This document shows, piece by piece, positions 10,245-20,533 of a DNA stretch of 64,000 nucleotides. The notes beneath the pieces are model-generated. The model was not told the DNA's origin, made no database searches, and worked only from the letters and a program-made list of their open reading frames with translations. The translations under genes and the position numbers were made by a program. The stretch is from Phytophthora colocasiae (Eukaryota; Oomycota; Peronosporomycetes; Peronosporales; Peronosporaceae). Position 1 is the first letter of the stretch; each line of letters starts with the position of its first letter. The DNA is taken from positions 1-64,000 of the forward strand of contig JAGKQI010000072.1 of the NCBI GenBank assembly GCA_018806915.1, in the 5' to 3' direction.

Positions 10245-12310
10245 TCATAATTGGTTGTGCTCGGATTTCAGTCCTCCAAAACTCTTCCTAATCTCTGCTT
10301 TGACGACCTCGGGTAACGCTTTCGGGACAAAATGACCACGATCGCTGGGACAGCAACCGTCTTCGTCCTCCTGACATCCAGCTTTCGAAAGGAAACTCAT
10401 GCACAATGTCCGAGATTCGTTAGTGGCTGGGTCTATGTAGGCTGGGAGGCGCTTGAGCACATTCTTTGGCATTCTCCCATGTCGGTTGCTATTGTCACGG
10501 ATTGGCTGTGCTGGTTGCATCGTAGTAGAGCGCTTGCCTTCTGTCCGGTAGGATGCAGCTATCGGTCTGCTTTGTTTCAGTGCATCCACCTGGCGGTGAA
10601 GTTTGACGAACATGAGATCTCGCAGCAACCGATCTTCTGATGAGCACCGAAGCTGTACTTGGGTACAGCTTCTCGAAAATCTTCCAGTACATCATTTATC
10701 CAGTAGACAACCGAAGGAAGCTCAGTCTCGTCCCAAGACACTCGCATAAGTGTTTCCTCCGTGAATCGTAGAATAGCCTCTGTAAGACCTATCAGTTCAC
10801 TGCAGCAGTATTCTCGGGCATACACCAGGAAAATTCCCTTGATTGAGTCTACAACGTCTTCGATGCTCGTAGCTGGGGTAGTTTTTTAGCAAATTCCGCT
10901 GTAGAGGATAAGTTATCAAAGTTGGAGCCTCCGCCCTGTAGCCATGCCACCCGTTCCTCCGACGAGAGTTTCGCGAAATGCCGAATTGAGAGACCTTTAG
11001 ACCCGAAGCAAATATCGAAAGCTCTAGTGCAGATTCCTGGCAGTGCTTTGAACTTCACAGCATCGGACCGGACCAAACCAGAAATAAATACATGCGGGGT
11101 CTTACCTCTATGCTTCTCCGACGTAACCTGCTCATGGACATACTGTTGATCTGGTTGCGGTGTGAATGAGTATTTCGACGCGTGTTCGGGCTTTCTGCGG
11201 CCTGAAGGTGGGTTTCCCGCTACTGCTATGGCTTGTTCCGAAGTTCTGCTTGCCGTGACCCCCGTTTGGGTATTGTTTCTCCGAATATCTAAGAATCTTT
11301 CCAGCAGATCCGGATCATCTCCGAGCTTTTCAACTATCAATGCGTCTGTATCGAGGGCAGATCGAGGAGGAACGCGACGACGTTGCTGTTGTTCCACTTG
11401 TACTCCAACATATCTTTCTGGTACCGAGATAACTGGCATCTCTTTGGCGCTTGGAACCTGGTCGAGGATCCGATAATGAATTGCTACAGTGTCTTCTACG
11501 TCTTGAGGGCGCGAATCATCGTCGAGAAACGGATCAAATAGTTCCAAACCCTCCTCTGGTCCTGGGATGTCAGCCGTAATATCTTGGTTCGAATGGCCAA
11601 TGGGCACAATGCAGAACGACGGACCTACATGGTCTGGCACTGGTCGGCGGCCACCATCTACGAAATACGTGAAATCGACTGCATGTTGAAGTGGGAATTG
11701 TACCGTCTTACCGGTACTAGGTTCAACCCATTCACACGGTTGATCGGGCGCAGGGAAGCTGTCCTCGGTAATTAATCCTTCGAACATCTCTGCAATATCG
11801 TTCGTCACGACCCCGTTGGTCTAAGAGTGTATTCTGTACATGTTCGATGTCAGACCAGCTCCATTCGTCGCGACTGTATTTAACGCGATCCAAAAGTAAG
11901 GCCACCACAGGTGGTACAAGTGATAGACAGTCCAATGTAGTAGTTGAACGGTCACCCGCCGAGCTGACTGTAGCAAGCTCGTCTTCCACCGCGATGACTT
12001 GTCCATAGTGAACCTGTCGGCCCACCTCGATGGAAACTGGCCGACGCAGGTACGATAATTGTTCTGCAGTGTTTACTTCTCTAGCCGTCACCACGCTTGC
12101 CAGTGCAATGTCCCGCGAGATAGCTCCCTCACCTCCTTCTAGACTCGCAAATGTCACTTCGTTTTGTGCAACCTGAGTGACCCGAGCGTAAAACGGATGC
12201 TCAAACTGCGCTCCGGCTTCTTCAGGGAGTAGATGCAAATACGAGCGCGATGTGAGGCGAACCATTCTGGAATGCTTAGAAGCTGCGATAGGAAGAAAAG
12301 ACTTAAACAC
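10245..12310 (-). pseudogene. Gag-like ORF of Ngaro-1
   Basis: First ORF of the element, broken into overlapping frames 12310-11732, 11808-10849, 10825-10577 and 10628-10245. The first break, near 11810, joins LLDQRG to VVTNDIAEMFEGL, so one protein is likely. Near the C-terminus is a Cys/His cluster, CMSFLSKAGC followed by C and H, with spacing C-x8-C-x6-C-x6-H, then GHFVPKALPEV. The same cluster occurs in Ngaro-2. This is a CCCH-type finger, unlike the CCHC knuckles of gypsy and copia, and probably binds RNA. Assignment as gag rests on position and on this finger. Confidence 0.65.
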
Positions 12311-12448
12311 GAGTGAGAAAATCTGAAACTAACGCTACAGCAGCTTCTACAGACTCGGGAGACCTCTCGTGAAGGCTCCAGCGTTGGTTTCATCTCCGCT
12401 CCTTGACTCAAAAGCTATTTTCACATTCCACCGTGAAAATCCCCATTT
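12303..12448 (-). repeat. Split direct repeat A1 of Ngaro-1
   Basis: 146-bp 5' terminal repeat of the element on the minus strand, matching 6326-6471. It ends CCCCATTT beside the gypsy A LTR sequence GGGGGTTATC. Confidence 0.92.
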
Positions 12449-12883
12449 GGGGGTTATCTAGGGGAGTGGCCTTGTTCTGCGGTATACTGACCGGCAGGGA
12501 CCTCTGGGTAATACGTTCAGGAGGCACGAAGTTCTGAGGTACGAAGATGAGGATGCATGCGTAGTGTGGCGGGGATCGCGGCTAGCTACCGCGCAGTTGT
12601 GGTGCTTATTGATAGCGTCTTGACTCAAGGGTGTCCACTTCAACTTCAATGTGGTGGTGCATTCGTCTTGTATAATGTATATTGTATTGGGATTAGCACG
12701 AGGACAAGCTACTAGTCTACCCAAGGCTGTGGTTGCTATCAAACGTCTTCTCCCTAGCCGTCTCTACTGGACAATGTCCATCAGGGTCTCTCTGGTGACG
12801 TGCTGACTCTAGTTCCTGCTTGCGTGACCACTGGCTCCCTCCAAGTTGGAATTTCAAGGCGTAAGGAGGAAGTAGTGCCGACA
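12449..12883 (+). repeat. Gypsy A 5' LTR, second part
   Basis: Continues the LTR after the Ngaro insertion and matches 27129-27563 with three substitutions noted (near 12619, 12802 and 12879). It ends CCGACA at 12883. Confidence 0.95.
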
Positions 12884-12901
12884 TGGTGGTCATTACAGTG
12901 G
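12884..12901 (+). promoter_or_regulatory. Primer-binding site of gypsy A
   Basis: TGGTGGTCATTACAG directly follows the LTR end. The TGG start fits pairing with the CCA tail of a tRNA. The tRNA species is not identified. Confidence 0.55.
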
Positions 12902-13360
12902 CTTTCTGGGCAATGTTTCACTGGGTGAACTTTGCGAGCCTAGTCACAGAGGGCGAGAATCCTACACGGGACATCCTGTACTGGGGATGGTGCAATACGG
13001 GCACTAGACAACACTGGTCTATCCAACCGAAGAAGAATGGGCAATACGGGCCTATGGTAGACACAGACACAGATGAGCACTGTTACTGATATCCCTACAC
13101 AGCACAGTTTACTGAGGTTAGATGCTGATGACACAGACACTGAACATACGGGTTGGTTTTGTTTTACAGATACGGAAGACTAAGTTCACGGAGAGGAATG
13201 GTACAGAGGACGGGAAATAACGAGAGACGAACGGGCCGAAAGGCGGTCTTCTTTCCATGACGCCATAGCTGAGGCGGCGCATGTGGCGAATCCGGGAATA
13301 GCGCAGGGAGCAGACAAGAGGGTTCCCCAAGCAGACCTGCACAGCACGGGAGGAAGTTTC

Positions 13361-15061
13361 ATGCCAGCAGCGGCAACTGTACGAGTGGCAGCAGGCCATA
13401 CACCTAGGGCCAGTGGTGGAAACGGAGGCACTGTCCTGGTTGAAGTTCCTGGTAGCAGTGGAGGATCACAGGGTCCACCGGCAGCACCAGTAGCACCAGC
13501 TCATGCGGCAGCAGCAGTGATCGGCGGCAATGGTAACGGTAATGGTGATGGCGGCGACAACGGCAATGGTGGAAATGGAGGGCAAGGCCCAGCAGCAGCA
13601 GCAGTACCCGCAGCAGATGGCGGTGGAACAGGACTTGGAATCCATGGAGATCAAGCACCAGCACCTCCAGTACCACCAACGCCTCCAGTACAGATAGCAC
13701 CACAGTACTTTGCAATGCCACAGGCGCCACAGTGGATGTATCAGGCACCGAGTCGTGAGAAGAAGCTTCGGTTGCCAAAGTTCAAGGGTCTGGGAGAGCC
13801 AAAAGTTACGGTGAAGGCCTGGTTAAAAGCGGTCAAGAATGAATTACGCCGACAAACTGCAATCTTACGCACGGATTGGCGAGAACATGAGATCTTCATT
13901 GAAATGGTTGCGAGCCTGGAAGGTGAAGCCCTCATGTGGTACGATACGGTTGAAGACGCATTTAGCAGACGAGAAGATCAGACGTTTGGTAATTTGAGTC
14001 GGATGATGCGGGACAGATACATGGTGAAGCGTTCGAACCCGGAGGTAGTCGCGAGACTACGGCAACGACGTCAACAACGAGGCGAGTCTCTAGTGGAATA
14101 CGCGCAGAAGCTCCGTGAGATTGCTTCCAGTAACCCGGTCGACGAGGAGTGGTTGGTTGACTCGTTCCTGTCCGGTATGAACAACACTTGGTGCTCGACG
14201 CTGGTTCGTGGACATCGGCCGGCGACTTTGAACGAAGCGGTGAACCTGGCTGTGGATCAGGTTGGAGAGTACGGTGAAGGTTATGGGGTGGATCTCGCTA
14301 CAGCTATGCGGGCACACGACGAACGGGCAGCATCAGCAGGCGCCGTCCCAACAGCCTTGGTCCCAGATTTGACACGGATTCAGCAGATCTCAGTGGCAGG
14401 TGGAAACTTGGGAAGTGTCGTGTCAGGATATGACGACGTGGGCTTAGCTACTGGACCTCCGCCACGGTATGACGTTGAGGGACGGTTAATGGTGCCTCAG
14501 GGAGGTGCCACACTTCAGAGTGGTGGTCAATGGAATGCAGTCATCCCAGCTGGATACAAACTGGTACCGGAAGAGAAAGTGACGGTTCAAGCAGCCAGTA
14601 CGACAAGTCCAGCAGCTACGGCACGGACGGCAGCCCATACCCGACAGACGACAACCTCTAACCAGAGAACGGATGCGAATACTCGACAGAACCAGCGGCA
14701 GGGACGTACGCTTCAGATGGAAGCTCGGGGTACTCAGCAGCAGTCGCAGCAGCAACCCCAACAGCAGCGTTGGAGCAACGGGAGAAACTACGGAAACAAT
14801 GAGCCGCTTCGGACGCGTGAAGACCGTTTACGCAACCACCAGCAGTATTTGAACAGAAGATCCCAGCAACAGCAACCAAACCGCACAGCAACAGCGAAAC
14901 CTGATGACATGTGCTTCTACTGCCACGGATTTGGGCACCACGCTCACGCGTGTGCGCTTAAGAAAGAAGACACGGAAGAAACCAGCCCCGTGGTGAATCA
15001 GAACAGTGAGACCAACAACCAGAACACGACTGGCGGTACGGGAAACGGCTCGCGGGTGTAG
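13361..15061 (+). CDS. Gypsy A Gag
   Basis: Capsid and nucleocapsid polyprotein. The frame is open from about 13186, but the first in-frame ATG is at 13361; the next upstream candidate, 13283, is GTG. The N-terminal third is Gly/Ala/Pro-rich low complexity. A Ty3-type capsid domain follows (LPKFKGLGEPKVTV, ALMWYDTVEDAF, then LRQRRQQRGESLVEYAQKL near 14060-14120). A Gln-rich stretch leads to one CCHC zinc knuckle, CFYCHGFGHHAHAC (about 14911-14952). It ends at TAG 15061. Pol lies in the region downstream and would need read-through or frameshifting. Confidence 0.85.
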   Translation: MPAAATVRVAAGHTPRASGGNGGTVLVEVPGSSGGSQGPPAAPVAPAHAAAAVIGGNGNGNGDGGDNGNGGNGGQGPAAAAVPAADGGGTGLGIHGDQAPAPPVPPTPPVQIAPQYFAMPQAPQWMYQAPSREKKLRLPKFKGLGEPKVTVKAWLKAVKNELRRQTAILRTDWREHEIFIEMVASLEGEALMWYDTVEDAFSRREDQTFGNLSRMMRDRYMVKRSNPEVVARLRQRRQQRGESLVEYAQKLREIASSNPVDEEWLVDSFLSGMNNTWCSTLVRGHRPATLNEAVNLAVDQVGEYGEGYGVDLATAMRAHDERAASAGAVPTALVPDLTRIQQISVAGGNLGSVVSGYDDVGLATGPPPRYDVEGRLMVPQGGATLQSGGQWNAVIPAGYKLVPEEKVTVQAASTTSPAATARTAAHTRQTTTSNQRTDANTRQNQRQGRTLQMEARGTQQQSQQQPQQQRWSNGRNYGNNEPLRTREDRLRNHQQYLNRRSQQQQPNRTATAKPDDMCFYCHGFGHHAHACALKKEDTEETSPVVNQNSETNNQNTTGGTGNGSRV

Positions 15062-15150
15062 GGGCCCCGGCCCAGCATCACGCGAAGGACCAACGGGGAA
15101 CGGAGAGCACGGGTGAGCCAAGTGCTAGCCAACTGGAGCCGGAACGACAT

Positions 15151-18100
15151 GTGCAGTTCCAGCATCGACCGGTAGCGACAGCAGCACCTGGACGAGAGCA
15201 GTTGCCAGAAGCGATTCGGGTGACTGGGCGGAAGAGAAGACGGGAACGGAAGAAACGGGCTTACTGGAGTCGAGGTTCAACCAGGCGGGTAGTGGACCTT
15301 GGACCAGTGGAGCTGGAAACGAGAAACAGTAAGGATGATGCGGTGGCACCAGAGAACAGCGAGGTGACATCGAACCAGACAAGTGAAGAAGGCGTGCGTG
15401 GTGCTGACACCGAAGAAGCAGAAGTGTTGGCAGAAAACATTCACGAGAAGAGTCTAAGTGGTGACGGCAGGCGGGAGAAGCGTCGCCGAGTTCATTTTGA
15501 AATTATCAGGAGTTTTGATACTGGGGATGGCGGATCCTCGGTCAATCTTACGGGCATAGAGGGCGACATCACAGGCTGGCAGAGCCCAAGACCCCGGATA
15601 CAGATCCATTGGACGAAGAAAAGAAGACCGGACCGGATGACACCACCCCAGAATCACGGACGATATTGACAAGTGGGGATGGCGGAGTCCGTGAACAACT
15701 GCAGCGGCAATTGACAGGCATACTAGACGGTGAGTTGACGATCTTGGACAGTCCGCGAGCAAGGGTCCTACAGCTTAAAGCAGCTCAGCGAAGACTTGAC
15801 ATTGGTAATGCTGAGGCAGAACGACGATGGGACCGGAAGGTGTTAGCTTTACAGGCACGGCGAGTACGGAAAGGAGCTGTACGTGTAGCCCGGAGACAGG
15901 TAGCAACCGTGACGACGACTGCGCCGGCTCAAGACGCTGCAATTCCAGTGATTACTGAACCTCAGACGACTGTTGTGGAAGAAAGAGCCCAGCTTGATGG
16001 CGATGCCGTGCAAGTACGCGCCTCGCGAGCACGACGACGACAGCAGAAGCGTCTAGTGAAAGCATGCGCGAAGGAAAGAAGAGAACTGGAGCAACGCAAC
16101 GCACAGGTGAGGTATACGGACGACTGCCTGTACAAGTACGATGAGCATCGACGCACCCACGGACGAGCAAGTACCTTACCGAGCAGTGCAGTCAAGGATG
16201 TGCAGTACGCGGAACCTGGAGCTGTCAGAACGGTGAAGACCAGTAAGACACACCGGACGCACCGAAGTTACGAGTATCACAGCGGCAGTACTTATCACAG
16301 TACAAGTACTCAGTGGAATGAGACGGCAGCACGACATTGTACGACTGGAAAACTACGAGCAGTACAAGCACCGACGGTGGATCAACTGCCTACAGCGGCG
16401 GTGACTGTACGAGGAAAACTGATGGCGGTGAAACTGGACACAGGGTCTCAATACAGTGTTGCAGGAAGGAGTTGGCGTGAACACGGTACACGGCTAAATG
16501 TACCTCCTCCTGTGGACTTTATGGAAGGCTTTAGTGGAGCAGCAGTACGGGTGATCGGAGTCTATCGTTTCGTTCTTTGGGCACAGTATTCGCAGAGTAT
16601 GACAGTGGATGCCCTTATTGTAGACAGTGATACCGAAGATTTCCTGGTTGGAGAGGACTGGATGTACGACCATGGAGTGAAGATAGATTTCGTCTCTAGC
16701 GAGATGAAATGGTACGAGAACGACGTAAAGAAGGTCGTGCCTTTCACTGGAATTGGATCGCGAGAGAAACGTGAACGAGTGGCTAAGATACGGCTCCTGA
16801 GGAAGACTAAGATCCATACACAAACCTGTCATAACGTGGAGGTATCAGTACCTGAGGAGGACGGAACAGTTGGCCTCTTCATCCCGAAGAAACGTAAGGA
16901 GCCTTACTTACTTGTGGCACCGACGTTGGTGACTGTGAAATCGGGTAAAGTGAAGGTACCGATCCTAAATCTGGTTGGCAAGACAGCAAAGTTACCGAGC
17001 AAGGAAATGCTAGGAACATGGACGCCCCTGGATGACGAGATGGAAATTCTAGATCTTGGAGGTGATCTCGAACGAGAACGTGTGCGTGAGTGGCTAGATC
17101 AGATACGAGTACAGGAGAAGCCGCTTAGCAATGAGGAGACGTTGGACTTCGGTGAGATGGATGATAAGGACAAGGAACTTCTGGTGAAGCTGCTCAGGAA
17201 TTACCCAGAGTTGCTGGAACCGAAGGAGGGATGTCTACCGGCAACGACACTTGGTGTGGAGCATCACATCAACACCGGTGAAGCACCACCGATCAAGATT
17301 CGACCCCGACGACATTCGAGAGCCGAGCAGGAAGTGATCGACGCTGAAGTACAGAAGATGTTGCACGATGGAGTCATAGAAGAGGGCACGGGAGCATGGG
17401 TATTTCCGGTGGTCCTGGTTCGGAAGAAAGATGGCACTGTTAGATTCTGCATCGAATACCGGCTACTGAACAACGTCACCAAGAAGGATGTGTACCCGTT
17501 ACCGAGAATTGACGAAGCCCTGGATACTATGCACGGATCACGGAGATATTCGAGCCTAGACCTTCACGCGGGCTATTGGCAGGTGCCTGTAGCAGAGTCT
17601 GATAAGCCTAAGACCGGGTTTGTTGCCTTTCGGCTTAGCTAATGCACCGGGAACGTTCCAGCGGATGATGGATGCAGTTCTTTGAGGACTTACATGGAGA
17701 AGCTGTTTGGTATATCTGGACGACGTGATCATCTTTACTGCGGGATCAGTCTCGCGACACGTGGTTGAACTGGCCTGTGTGTTGGAACGGTTGTCACACT
17801 AAAACCGAAGAAGTGCAGTTTCGCCAAGACGAGACTGGAGTACCTGGGCCACGAGCTCGACGAGCAGGGGATACGGCCCTTGGAGTCATTGGTGGACACG
17901 GTGAAGCGGTTCCCGACACCGGAAAACCCTGACGAGGTGCGGAGATTCGTGCACTTGGCCGGTTATTACAGGCGGTTTGTGCCACATTTCGGGACAAAGG
18001 CCTCGCCTTTGACGAGGTTGCTGAGGAAGAGTTCGGCATGGGACTGGGGGCCTGAACAACAGGAGGCGTTCGAGGTCCTGAAGGCGGAGCTAACGGAGAG

Positions 18101-19743
18101 ACCTCTGTTGGTGTATCCAGATTTCACAAAGTCATTCAAGCTAGTGACGGATGCGTCAGTGGTGGGATTAGGTGCTGCACTAATGCAAGACCAAGGTGCT
18201 GGTGATCAGCCGGTAGCCTACGCATCTAAAGTAAATTCGCCTACTGTAGCGAAGTACGGGATCACAGACCTGGAGTGCGCGGCCGTCATTTGGGCCGTAA
18301 AGCTCTTTCGACCATACCTGTACGGTAGAAGATTCGAGTTAGTCACGGATCACTCGGCGCTGTCATATTTGATGAAGAAGAAGGACCTTACCGGGCGGCC
18401 ATATCGATGGGCTCTACAACTGCAGGAGTTTGACTTCCGCATCACCTACCGACCAGGTTCTAAAAATGTGGTGGCAGATGCGCTAACACGCGCTCCGGTA
18501 CGGACCATGGCGGCGAATCGGCGGAGGAGCAGGCGAGGAAAGCGGCGGCAAGCTAACGCGATGACACCTGAGGACGAACGTACAGTTGGCGGCAACGGGC
18601 AACCTACTGGGAGTACAAAAACTACCGTACCAACCAAGGACGCAACGACCGACACGACTCGTACGGGTACAGTACCGACGGATGGACATCACGACGGAGG
18701 AGTGACTGGAGATACAGCAGACGAAAACCAAGACTCGGATGATGACGATGACGGATTGAGTGAAGGACAGCTCACAGATAACGAGATTCGACGGTACCAG
18801 GCAGAGGACAAGTTGTCACAACGGCTACGAGGACAGCAGCTACATAAAGGACTAACAGTTGTTGTTCGAGACGGACTGGTGCATTTACGTGAGGCGGATG
18901 GATCTCTACGGGTGGTTTTACCGGCTCCACTCCGAGCGAAGGCACTGCGAGAAGCTCATGACTCGATCTACGCATGTCACTTGGGAACTCCACAGACGTA
19001 TGGACGGCTAGCGAAGATTTACTGGTGGCCCGGAATGCGTGACCAAGTCAAGTACTGGGTACGAAGCTGTAGAGTTTGTGCAACACGGAAAACGAGACCA
19101 AAGGCAGTTATACCACCGCTTCGAAGCTTGGGAGTTGGTGCAGTTGGCGACAGATGGGCGCTTGACGTAGCAGGTCCGCTACCGATCACTGCTAGAGGAA
19201 ATCGCTACGTTATCGCAGCTGTCGACTACGCTAGCAGGTATGCAGTAATGATCGCAACTTCAAGTCATACAGCGGAAGATATCGCAAGGTTTCTGACGGA
19301 ACGTATCGTGAGTGTACATGGGCCTATGCGTGAGTTGATCATGGACGGAGCTCCAGAGTTGAATGGACTCGTGGTGACCAGATTAGTCCAGCTAATGCAG
19401 GCAAAACAGACCAAGCCTGTACCGTATCGACCTATGTTGCTAGGACTCGTGGAGAGATATCACAAGATCTGGAAGGACATGGTCTCACAGTACGTGGATG
19501 AGAAGCAAAACGATTGGGACGATTGGATCCCGTGTGCGATGTACGCCTATAACGGAGCTCGACATGGAACTACAGGATACTCTCCTAATGAGCTTATGAT
19601 GGGGAGGCGGCTGCGTGCTCCTAATGAACTACTGAGGGTGAGTCAAGTACAACAGATCGACGGCTGGCCGGAGTATCACCGAAAGATGGTGAAGAACATG
19701 GCATCGGCAGCGAAGATTGCAAAAGTGGTGTTAGAACGTGATC
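15151..19743 (+). pseudogene. Gypsy A Pol: protease, RT, RNase H, integrase (first part)
   Basis: Polyprotein split by frameshifts near 15640, at 17640 and between 17690 and 17880. A basic N-terminal region precedes the protease with VKLDTGSQYSV (about 16430). RT follows: VIEEGTGAWVFPVVLVRKKDG (17373 on), the LDLHAGYWQV block, the YLDD catalytic box at 17713-17724 in a shifted frame, and YYRRFVPHF. RNase H has VTDASVVGLGAAL and VTDHSALSYL. Integrase has an HHCC finger ending CRVC (about 19070) and the D,D,E residues in ALDVAG, MDGAPE and VERYHK. The frame is cut at 19743 by the copia element and continues at 25349. Confidence 0.88.
19739..19743. repeat. Target-site duplication of the copia element, left (TGATC)
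   Basis: TGATC before the 5' LTR is repeated at 25344-25348. Joining across one copy restores the gypsy A integrase frame (LERDQLRRERYYNQK). Confidence 0.95.
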
Positions 19744-20075
19744 TGTTGGAATTCGTATTGATCTGGCCTAAAACAGTAAGGAGCTGTTGCTAGCGGTAAA
19801 AGGACCAGCGACAGCGGAGAGAAGACCAGCAGCAGCGGAACCAGCAGCAGTGTGTCCAGCGGGAGCGGCAACTGGGACGTTGGGGAAGCTACGGGTGAGA
19901 ACGCTGGAGAAGATGAAGCACAGGCCGTACATGTAGCACCTGAAGGAACGAGCTGAGCTCGTTGAGATTGCTAGCAGAACAGAGAGGAACAAGGCTAACA
20001 ATCAATCTATCAGTCTTTCATTTCCTTTGAGGTGCACAAATCAAACTACTGGCCTAACCGATCCACTTCCCAACA
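19744..20075 (+). repeat. Copia 5' LTR
   Basis: 332 bp, TGTTGGAATTCG to CTTCCCAACA. Its minus strand happens to contain a 77-codon open frame, present in both LTRs, which I regard as chance. Confidence 0.95.
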
Positions 20076-20088
20076 GGGTTATGAGCCC
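20076..20088 (+). promoter_or_regulatory. Copia primer-binding site, half-tRNA type
   Basis: GGGTTATGAGCCC follows the LTR directly. Its reverse complement, GGGCUCAUAACCC, is the anticodon stem-loop of initiator tRNA-Met. Drosophila copia is known to prime from a 5' half of that tRNA, cleaved in the anticodon loop. Confidence 0.8.
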
Positions 20089-20126
20089 AAGCCCTGGCTT
20101 TCCCGCCCAACGGAACGAGTCTAAGA

Positions 20127-20533
20127 TGTCCAAGCCGATGAAGTACACGTCAGAAGGCATCCCAAAGAACTGGGATGGGAAGGACTGGCAGACGTATAAG
20201 TGGGCCATGAGGACAGTGTTCAAGGAACAAGATTTGTTAAAGATCGTAGACCGACAGCTGACGAAGTCAATGCTCTCCACCGAAGAGACTGAGGCTGACT
20301 TTGACAAGAAGCAGACAAAGATCTTGAGGATGATCGGTACATCAGTGCCACCAGAGATCTTACACCAAATCCGGACGGCGGAGGTCGGATCGGATATGTG
20401 GGACGCTCTGTGTGATTTATTCGAGAACAAAGTGAACAAGACAGTCAAAGGTTCATACAATCCGTCGACTAGTGACAGAGTTGTGGAACACAAAACTTTT
20501 ACCTGGTGGCGATGCAAATCTACACCTCTGTAA
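20127..20533 (+). CDS. Copia Gag, N-terminal part
   Basis: Start of the single Gag-Pol ORF. The ATG at 20127 (MSKPMKYTSEG) is a plausible start; an in-frame Met lies upstream at about 20082, inside the primer site. The region has the copia gag pattern KNWDGKDWQTYKWAM and MWDALCDLFENK. A frameshift near 20490-20520 moves translation to the frame that continues at 20511 as DANLHLCKMFNLRTEL. Confidence 0.8.

Larger units (their letters stand above)
6228..12448 (-). mobile_element. Ngaro-type tyrosine-recombinase retrotransposon (Ngaro-1)
   Basis: A 6221-bp element on the minus strand. Its boundaries are fixed exactly by comparison with the uninterrupted 3' LTR of gypsy A: removing it leaves a 967-bp LTR. 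Read 5' to 3' the order is repeat A1 (12448-12303), gag, RT/RNase H, tyrosine recombinase, repeat B1 (6565-6472), A2 (6471-6326), B2 (6321-6228). This A1-ORFs-B1-A2-B2 pattern of split direct repeats is the known hallmark of Ngaro/PAT-like DIRS-order elements, which move through a circular intermediate. There is no target-site duplication, also as expected. The coding regions contain several frameshifts. Confidence 0.93.

Noticed and set aside
12458..12742. 94-codon minus frame repeated at 27138-27422
   Set aside because: Both lie in the gypsy A LTRs; the repetition reflects the LTR copies.
12883..13089. 68-codon frame with a hydrophobic start after the gypsy A LTR
   Set aside because: It begins inside the primer-binding site and ends before gag; a leader peptide cannot be excluded but nothing supports it.
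13404..13778. Leu-rich minus-strand frame opposite gypsy A gag, as a membrane protein
   Set aside because: It is the antisense of the Gly/Ala/Pro/Gln-rich gag segment; such repeats produce Leu/Cys-rich shadows.
19768..20001. 77-codon minus-strand frame, repeated at 25036-25269, as a conserved gene
   Set aside because: It is identical only because it lies in the two copia LTRs; composition and position give no support for coding.
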